This document shows positions 6,177 to 10,439 of a stretch of 10,439 nucleotides of DNA, piece by piece. This DNA comes from Halobacteria archaeon (lineage in GTDB: Archaea > Halobacteriota > Syntropharchaeia > Alkanophagales > Methanospirareceae). The position numbers and the translations under genes were made by a program. Numbering within the stretch: the first letter of the stretch is position 1; every line of letters starts with the position of its first letter. The stretch is taken from the NCBI GenBank assembly GCA_029932715.1, contig JAOZPO010000037.1, positions 1 through 10,439 on the forward strand, written 5' to 3'. The notes under the pieces were generated by a model that ran no database searches, was not told where the DNA came from, and saw nothing but the letters and a program-made list of their open reading frames with translations.

Positions 6177-7043
6177 ATGCTAACAGTAAAGCCATTGGCA
6201 TTTGACAGTTTTGGAGTCCGGTCTATGGCAACGTTCGTGGAGACGGACGACATTGGAGTATTAATAGACCCCGCTGTGTCATTAGCACCTCGTAGATACA
6301 AATTGCCGCCACATCCGGTAGAGGAGCAGCGGCAGAGCGAGACATGGGCAGATATAAAGGAACACGCAGCACGCAGTGACGTTCTCGTGGTCACGCACTA
6401 CCATTACGACCATCACGACCCTAATGCACCAGAGATATACGAAGGCAAGATAGTTTATTTGAAGCATCCAAAAGAGAAGATAAACAAGAGTCAAGCGGGC
6501 CGCGCTTCTTATTTCTTAGATAAACTAAATGATCTACCACAGACCATAGATACAGCAGATGGCAATGAGTTCAAGCACGGTTCCACGATCCTGAAATTCT
6601 CGCCTCCTGTTTATCACGGCACGAACTCCAGGTTAGGCTACGTAGTGGAGGTAAGCATATCATGCGGTGGCGAGTGTATGGTATTCACAAGCGATGTCGA
6701 GGGTCCTTCCGTTACCGAGCAGGTGGAATTCATTATTCACGAGAATCCCGACATCGTTATATTAGACGGTCCGATGACTTATATGCTTGGATTCCGGTAT
6801 TCACGTAAGAGTTTGGAGCTATCCATAGAGAACATAACCCGAATTTTACGGCAGACCGCTGTGAAATACATGCTAATAGAGCACCATTTCATGCGTGACC
6901 TGAAGTACAAAGAGCGAATACCGGAGGTGTATGAGTGTGCAGCGGAGAACGGTGTACAGGTGATGACCGCGGCGGAATACATTGGACGGGACGTAGACCT
7001 GCTGGAAGCGAGGAGAAAAGAGTTATATAAACAAATGAGTTAG
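6177..7043 (+). CDS. UPF0282 family metallo-beta-lactamase-fold hydrolase
   Basis: The 288-residue protein opens like the archaeal UPF0282 family ([16 protein letters not shown], then [19 protein letters not shown]). It carries the metallo-beta-lactamase metal motif [10 protein letters not shown] (H74, H76, D78, H79 from the ATG). Later metal-site candidates are SDVEGP and the EHHFMRD histidines. Family members are cytosolic predicted metal-dependent hydrolases; the substrate is unknown to me. The frame stays open upstream to a TTG at 6102 overlapping the previous gene. I chose the ATG at 6177 because family similarity begins there and because a BRE/TATA promoter sits about 35 bases ahead of it, giving an almost leaderless mRNA. 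The stop codon is part of the hairpin shared with queE. Confidence 0.88.
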   Translation: MLTVKPLAFDSFGVRSMATFVETDDIGVLIDPAVSLAPRRYKLPPHPVEEQRQSETWADIKEHAARSDVLVVTHYHYDHHDPNAPEIYEGKIVYLKHPKEKINKSQAGRASYFLDKLNDLPQTIDTADGNEFKHGSTILKFSPPVYHGTNSRLGYVVEVSISCGGECMVFTSDVEGPSVTEQVEFIIHENPDIVILDGPMTYMLGFRYSRKSLELSIENITRILRQTAVKYMLIEHHFMRDLKYKERIPEVYECAAENGVQVMTAAEYIGRDVDLLEARRKELYKQMS

Positions 7044-7066
7044 TAACAATCAACAATTTTGTTACT
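7042..7066. terminator. Hairpin in the convergent gap, possible bidirectional terminator
   Basis: AGTAACAA (7042-7049) and TTGTTACT (7059-7066) form a perfect 8-base inverted repeat with a 9-base loop. It starts within the stop codon of the UPF0282 gene and ends one base before the stop codon of queE. Being symmetric it could act on both strands. T-tracts after it are weak, so termination is inferred from position and symmetry. Confidence 0.5.
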
Positions 7067-7825
7067 TTACTGGATATGCATGAATTTATGCAACTGAGGA
7101 ATAACCATAACATCAGTTAAAAACCGTCCCGCCACTTCAGATAGCCTGAAGAGTTCGTTTGCACCTGGCGCTACATCCGGTAGATGGTGCGGAGCGGTAA
7201 CGGGCTGTAACACGAACTTTATGTCAAATTCAGCGAGATCGCGGCAGACTGCTTCTATCTCGTCCGCAGTCGTGTCCTTTAGCACCACCACTTTTACTAT
7301 CGTATCTATACCACGGTCAACGGCAATCTTTACACATTCAAGCTCGTTCGCATACAGTCTGTCGTAATTGCTATCTTCCACCGCCCGGTGGTGCTTCAGC
7401 TTTATGTCTATGGATGCGAACTCGAAGTCTTCGGCTAAGGCTGCAAAAGCTCTTGCCGAATACCCGCTTGTCTCTATAAAATTATTAAGTTGCATGCTCT
7501 CCGCTTCTCGCGCTATCTGCTTCACGAATTCAGTCTGAAGAAGTGGTTCTCCACCTGTGTAGCAAATGCTGTGTACGTCTGGAGTCCGCAGCTCATTTGC
7601 CCATTCAATCACAAGCTGCGATGTCATTGGGTTCTCAATAACATGATTATTAGATTTGCCAAAAACGGTGCAAAGCTTTGGTCGGGAATCATGTGCAGAG
7701 GGAGTATCGCAATAGAAGCAGGATAGGGGGCAGCCGGCAAACCGGATAAATATCTGCCTTCTGCCTGTATAAGCCCCTTCACCCTGAAACGAGCTGAATA
7801 TTTCTGCGATATACCCGCTCTCCAT
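7067..7825 (-). CDS. queE: 7-carboxy-7-deazaguanine synthase (radical SAM)
   Basis: QueE rearranges 6-carboxy-tetrahydropterin to 7-carboxy-7-deazaguanine, the ring-contraction step of 7-deazapurine synthesis. In archaea this leads to preQ0 and archaeosine at position 15 of tRNA. The 252-residue protein starts with the family signature IAEIFSSFQGEGAYTGRRQ. It has the radical-SAM cluster in the QueE-type spacing C-x3-C-x2-C (CPLSCFYC, C32, C36, C39), then CYTGGEPLL (84-92) for SAM binding, FIETSG and DIKLK. The length matches the family. It ends one base from the shared hairpin. queC and queD are not in the window. A TATATAT at 7862-7869 about 40 bases upstream is a possible promoter. Confidence 0.93.
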   Translation of the reverse strand: MESGYIAEIFSSFQGEGAYTGRRQIFIRFAGCPLSCFYCDTPSAHDSRPKLCTVFGKSNNHVIENPMTSQLVIEWANELRTPDVHSICYTGGEPLLQTEFVKQIAREAESMQLNNFIETSGYSARAFAALAEDFEFASIDIKLKHHRAVEDSNYDRLYANELECVKIAVDRGIDTIVKVVVLKDTTADEIEAVCRDLAEFDIKFVLQPVTAPHHLPDVAPGANELFRLSEVAGRFLTDVMVIPQLHKFMHIQ

Positions 7826-8012
7826 ATTATTGATATATTAACATGGTTTGATAAAAGAGCCATATATATCGCTGGCTACTTAGCATTTAATTCCAACTTT
7901 GACTCAGTATTTCCATGTTTTGCCATTACCTCCCCCAGATTAGAAAAACCAGCAGGGGTTGGTTGGAACAATCGTAAAACCCTCTATGCTATCAGCGGTA
8001 ATAAAACATCTG
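7826..8012. other. Intergenic region between panE and queE
   Basis: These 187 bases hold the likely queE promoter at the left end. Elsewhere they contain only a short minus-strand open stretch of about 35 codons, ending with a 16-residue frame starting MAKHGNTESK near 7932. Its ATG abuts a GGGGGAGGT too closely for normal initiation. I see no recognised gene. Confidence 0.4.
7862..7869 (-). promoter_or_regulatory. Possible TATA box of queE
   Basis: ATATATAT lies about 40 bases ahead of the queE ATG, predicting a leader of roughly 13 bases. No clear BRE precedes it, so this is a weak call. Confidence 0.35.
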
Positions 8013-8942
8013 CTAAAGCTCTATGCCTTCCAGAAACTTAATCACCCGGACGATGGTTTCGTTCACAGGAGTGGGTATCCCATGCTTCTTACCCAAAGCC
8101 ACGAAAACACCGTTCAAAAAATCTATTTCGGTCTTCTTACCCTTCTCTATGTCCTTAAGCATAGAAGAGTGATGATTCGCTGTTTGTGGTATCTGCTTAG
8201 CCCGTAAAAAAACTATGTAGTCCTCCGCTTGCGTCCAGAGTAGTTTTACCCCTTCCGCTGCGGCGACTTCAAACGCCTCGTGAATCATGTCTTCGATGAT
8301 AGCAAAAGAATGAGGATTGGCTAATCTGCCATATTCAACCTGGAAGATAGCACTTAACGGATTTAACGCAGCGCTGTACAATGCTTTCGCCCAGATATGC
8401 GCCTGGATATTATCTACGGCATCAGAAGGTACTCCAGCATCGTTGAATATCGCAACGATTTCGCGCAACCGCGGCGTGATTTTATTATTGAGTGCGCCGA
8501 TTTTTGTCGTATCTGCCGTGACGGTCACATTTACTTCACCGGGTTCTGGTATTTCAAAACCTGTGATGACCACCCCGCCCATTGTGTGTGCTTCTCCAAC
8601 GTACCTTGCTATTGTCCCCTCGTTTCCTATGCCGTTCTGCAAGCTGATAACAACGGATTGTGCATGAATATGTGGTTGCAACGCTCGTATGGCTGCTTCG
8701 GTATCAAAAGACTTGGTTGTTAAGAGCACCACGTCTGTTTTATCGGTTACGTTCAGTTTGGACTTTGCGTTTATATTTTTGACCATGTGCGAGCCCCAGA
8801 TACCGGATATTTCGAGTCCGTGGTCGCGTATGGGTTTCATGTGCCGTTCTCGACCGATAAGAGTGACGTCATTGCCCGCAGCAGCTAACATACCACCAAA
8901 TGCAGTTCCTAACGCTCCCGCGCCCATTACGAGGAAATTCAT
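8013..8942 (-). CDS. panE: 2-dehydropantoate 2-reductase (ketopantoate reductase)
   Basis: PanE reduces ketopantoate to pantoate with NADPH, a step of coenzyme A synthesis. The 309-residue protein has the N-terminal Rossmann motif VMGAGALGTAFGG (G7, G9, G12), then VVLLTTKSFDTEAA and the LQNGIGNE loop (101-108, Asn103). The C-terminal helical domain holds the catalytic Lys in IWAKALYSAALNPLSA (K186, with N194). The substrate-binding end has HHSSMLKDIEKGKKTEIDFLNG (S259/S260, E272). All key residues are present, so it should be active. It may link to ilvBN: AHAS leads to 2-ketoisovalerate, the substrate from which ketopantoate is made. It is followed after 187 bases by queE on the same strand. 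Other 2-ketoacid reductases share this family, so the exact substrate is inferred. Confidence 0.9.
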   Translation of the reverse strand: MNFLVMGAGALGTAFGGMLAAAGNDVTLIGRERHMKPIRDHGLEISGIWGSHMVKNINAKSKLNVTDKTDVVLLTTKSFDTEAAIRALQPHIHAQSVVISLQNGIGNEGTIARYVGEAHTMGGVVITGFEIPEPGEVNVTVTADTTKIGALNNKITPRLREIVAIFNDAGVPSDAVDNIQAHIWAKALYSAALNPLSAIFQVEYGRLANPHSFAIIEDMIHEAFEVAAAEGVKLLWTQAEDYIVFLRAKQIPQTANHHSSMLKDIEKGKKTEIDFLNGVFVALGKKHGIPTPVNETIVRVIKFLEGIEL

Positions 8943-8978
8943 TTGCTCCGTTTATAACCACAGATTAGACGGATTTAC

Positions 8979-8995
8979 ATATCTATTTTTCCCGT
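8979..8995 (-). promoter_or_regulatory. Candidate BRE/TATA promoter of panE
   Basis: On the reverse strand CGGGAAAAATAGATATG has a purine-rich BRE-like part followed by a TATA-like AAATAGATAT. It is centred about 40 bases ahead of the panE ATG and predicts a leader of about 15 bases. Confidence 0.4.
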
Positions 8996-9028
8996 ATTCT
9001 TCCTTTCATCCGGAGATAAGCTCGCTAC

Positions 9029-9433
9029 CTAATAGTGTCTAATATTGCTCTCTTTTAATTCCTCTGTGCCCTCCAGCGTTTCTCGCATTGAATACGGATA
9101 AGGTCCGTAGAAATAAATTGTTGGTATAATCTTAGGCGCACCATACAATCCATGCAATATAATCATCTGCTTGGTCAGTGTAGTTTCATTCACCTTATCA
9201 TAGCTATGCAATTGCCCGGAAGCGAAATATCTAAATACTACGGCGTCAGAGAGAGCAGAAGGTATCTTTTCAGGATTTACATTATCCTTCACCTCTTTTA
9301 TTTCCGCAAAAGCCTTCTTACTCCAGGAATGACCTTTAAATGTTCCCTCGGATATTGAAGGCAAACACTCGTCAGGCTCTAAAAACCCTTCCTCTTCGTT
9401 GGTAACCCTCTCTCGAAGTGTTCCATAGATCAT
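9029..9433 (-). CDS. Small YwgA-like protein, probably truncated at the C-terminus
   Basis: This 134-residue frame starts at an ATG that overlaps the TGA of the upstream HD remnant by ATGA. The N-terminal part (1-57) is polar and unrecognised. Residues about 58-130 recall the YwgA/phage-associated winged-helix group: a long helical stretch (ALSDAVVFRYFASG, then LTKQMIILHGL), a strand, and the hallmark YFYGPYPYS (107-115) followed by a helix ETLEGTEELKESN. Family proteins normally continue some 40-60 residues past the YGPYS motif, but here a TAG follows IRHY, so the end may be lost. In Bacillus, ywgA is the neighbour of ywfO, an HD hydrolase gene, which parallels this arrangement. Function is unknown. 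With the upstream gene broken, this one may be decaying too. Family assignment is tentative. Confidence 0.5.
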   Translation of the reverse strand: MIYGTLRERVTNEEEGFLEPDECLPSISEGTFKGHSWSKKAFAEIKEVKDNVNPEKIPSALSDAVVFRYFASGQLHSYDKVNETTLTKQMIILHGLYGAPKIIPTIYFYGPYPYSMRETLEGTEELKESNIRHY

Positions 9434-9677
9434 CTCATCTCCTCATGTGTCGGAATGTCAACCCCGACTTCTGTTAACTTTTCACTTACATGAGCCGGAT
9501 GAGAAATGTCATGAAGCAGAGCTGCTATGTAGTGTGAACTGCAGTTGGATAAACTAAATAAGTAAAACCTAACTGTTTAACTCTCCTGAGCCGTTGAACT
9601 TCCCACGTATTGAGAAGATTTGCCTCTTCTTCGCTTAATACGACATTCCCGTATAGAGCATCGTGGATCTCGTACAT
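9430..9677 (-). pseudogene. Remnant of an HD-domain phosphohydrolase (dGTPase/YwfO/SAMHD1-like)
   Basis: Two pieces in different frames make up the remnant. From the ATG at 9677, 50 codons (MYEIHDALYGNVVLSEEEAN..., then WEVQRLRRVKQLGFTYLVYP, TAVHTT) match the start of HD phosphohydrolases closely, and end at a TAG at 9525-9527. In another frame from 9534, HYIAALLHDISHPAHVSEKL carries the LLHDxxH metal motif and runs to a TGA at 9430-9432. The stretch that normally joins them, with the RFEHSLG histidine, is missing, so an internal deletion with frameshift is inferred. Intact members are about 400 residues; the C-terminal part is gone as well. A TATA box 27 bases ahead of the ATG remains and would give a leaderless transcript. 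Not functional as an HD enzyme. Confidence 0.78.
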
Positions 9678-9699
9678 AATTTAACTAATAAACTTTTAT

Positions 9700-9707
9700 G
9701 TATAAAA
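9700..9707 (-). promoter_or_regulatory. TATA box of the HD remnant
   Basis: TTTTATAC on the reverse strand is centred about 27 bases from the ATG at 9677, so transcription would start at the start codon itself. It lies between the stop of the TrmO-like gene and the remnant. Confidence 0.45.
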
Positions 9708-9709
9708 TA

Positions 9710-10177
9710 TCATCTCCTCACCTTCCCCTCAAGCCATCCAATCTTCACTTCTTGCAGTTCATCAAATTCAGGCACGTACGGCTTTATGTCTATCAATGGC
9801 GTGCCCTCAATTGCATCTATCCCTTTTACCCTCAATATATTCCCCTTCCTTTCAATTAACCTCACAACGGAAAGCCCGATTGGATTCGGTCTATGTGGTG
9901 ACCTCGTGGTGAATAAACCGTGCAGTTCAACATCCCACGGCGTCCTGACGAGGAGCGAATACCCTTTCGATTTATGCATCCAATACAGGACAATAAGATG
10001 GGAAAACCCTTCTATGTCCCTTAAACCCTCTGCGAATTTCTCAAATACCATTATCCCGGTAATCTGTTCCGTCTTGCACGTCTGTCTTGGACATTCTTCC
10101 CGTGTCTTATACGGACTGAGGATTACCCCTATCTGCGTTAGCTCCATAGGGTTTTTCATCTTTTTACTATTTTCCAC
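9710..10177 (-). CDS. TrmO/TsaA-like tRNA N6-methyltransferase (UPF0066 family)
   Basis: TrmO of E. coli transfers a methyl group from SAM to N6 of t6A at tRNA position 37; archaeal relatives share the fold. The 155-residue protein begins with the family opening (TQIGVILSPYKTREECPRQ, 14-32). It then has GFSHLIVLYWMH (57-68), the signature FTTRSPHRPNPIGLS (89-103) and DAIEGTPLIDIKPYVPEFD (121-139). The longest frame uses a GTG at 10177. The AT-rich box at 10184-10199 predicts transcription near 10160-10165, so the in-frame ATG at 10159 (leaderless) is at least as likely, and family similarity begins near the ATG at 10147. It ends 32 bases before the HD remnant. No C-terminal extension is present, so this is the short form of the family. 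Confidence 0.88.
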   Translation of the reverse strand: MENSKKMKNPMELTQIGVILSPYKTREECPRQTCKTEQITGIMVFEKFAEGLRDIEGFSHLIVLYWMHKSKGYSLLVRTPWDVELHGLFTTRSPHRPNPIGLSVVRLIERKGNILRVKGIDAIEGTPLIDIKPYVPEFDELQEVKIGWLEGKVRR

Positions 10178-10183
10178 TCTTGC

Positions 10184-10199
10184 ATTTAAAATTTAAAAA
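10184..10199 (-). promoter_or_regulatory. TATA-like promoter of the TrmO-like gene
   Basis: TTTTTAAATTTTAAAT on the reverse strand contains two overlapping TATA-like boxes. Either one places the transcription start at about 10160-10165, just before the ATG at 10159, which favours that codon over the GTG at 10177. Confidence 0.45.
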
Positions 10200-10244
10200 C
10201 TCTAAAATCCAGAGTAGTTTCCTCACATAAATAGCTTATCGAAA

Positions 10245-10439
10245 TCAACTGCTCTCATGCAGCACACCGGCATCTCTTGGTACTATGGAGTAATTCCATT
10301 TAGGATGCAATGAGTGTAGTTGTATTTGTAGTTGCGCCATATCGTCATCCAAAAACTTGATTCCTTTTCTGATGGTCGTATGGGTCATGCCTGTAAGTTT
10401 TACAACCTTCCATCCAGGTTCAAGTGCTTTAGCTGCTGA
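10245..10439 (-). pseudogene. Probable internally deleted ISAzo13-type transposase, cut by window edge
   Basis: The frame is open from the window edge for 64 codons to a TGA. The first half (AAKALEPGWKVVKLTG, then MTHTTIRKGIKFL) resembles the helix-turn-helix near the N-terminus of ISAzo13-family transposases. The second half (MAQLQIQLHSLHPKWNYSIV, then PR) resembles their C-terminal end, where a His-x-x-x-His-x-x-WNYT-like motif lies just before the stop. The two ends sit about 10 residues apart instead of some 300, with no trace of the catalytic DDE core, so I infer an in-frame internal deletion. This rests on remembered family patterns without alignment. The alternative is a small HTH protein whose start lies beyond the window. 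Confidence 0.5.

Noticed and set aside
7883..7933. 16-residue minus-strand frame next to a GGGGGAGGT
   Set aside because: The Shine-Dalgarno-like stretch almost touches the ATG, and the peptide is too short to assess.
8233..10222. 13-base match TCCAGAGTAGTTT inside panE and again near 10208
   Set aside because: One copy lies within conserved coding sequence and the flanks differ, so a chance match is more likely than an attachment or insertion repeat.

Overview
The window looks archaeal. Several genes have archaeal TATA-box promoters (BRE-like bases, then a TATA box about 25-30 bases ahead of the start codon), some with very short or no leaders. It encodes an archaea-type UPF0282 metallo-beta-lactamase-fold protein, a surface protein with a PGF-CTERM (archaeosortase) tail, and a QueE that in archaea feeds archaeosine synthesis. 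The non-cellulosomal cohesin/dockerin proteins and moderate base composition suggest a euryarchaeon of the Archaeoglobi/Methanosarcina/ANME-1 neighbourhood. That placement is inference, with no marker gene to fix it.

Layout from the left. Bases 1-300 (minus) hold a winged-helix regulator cut by the window edge. Bases 303-600 are an AT-rich gap with oligo-T terminator candidates for the minus strand. Bases 601-2784 (minus) carry two secreted cohesin proteins: a two-cohesin protein with a carboxypeptidase-regulatory-like domain and a C-terminal dockerin, then a single-cohesin protein anchored by a PGF-CTERM tail. They look like a matched surface-assembly pair. Bases 2785-3175 form a divergent control region. 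Bases 3176-7043 (plus) hold ilvB and ilvN (acetohydroxyacid synthase, overlapping genes), an unrecognised conserved-looking protein, and a UPF0282 protein that seems to have its own promoter.

A hairpin fills the 23-base convergent gap at 7044-7066. From there everything is on the minus strand: queE (7067-7825), a panE-type ketopantoate reductase (8013-8942), a small YwgA-like protein that is probably cut short (9029-9433), a broken HD-domain phosphohydrolase (9430-9677), a TrmO/TsaA-like tRNA methyltransferase (9710-10177), and at the right edge the end of what looks like an internally deleted ISAzo13-type transposase.

Functionally, ilvBN and panE both bear on branched-chain 2-keto acids: AHAS leads to 2-ketoisovalerate, the precursor of valine, leucine and pantoate/CoA. 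queE and the TrmO-like gene are both tRNA modification genes. The right third is a decaying accessory zone with two gene remnants and a truncated small gene. I see no CRISPR array, tRNA or rRNA, and no clearly new multi-gene system. The most interesting points are the cohesin/dockerin pair, the HD/YwgA remnant cassette and the collapsed transposase.
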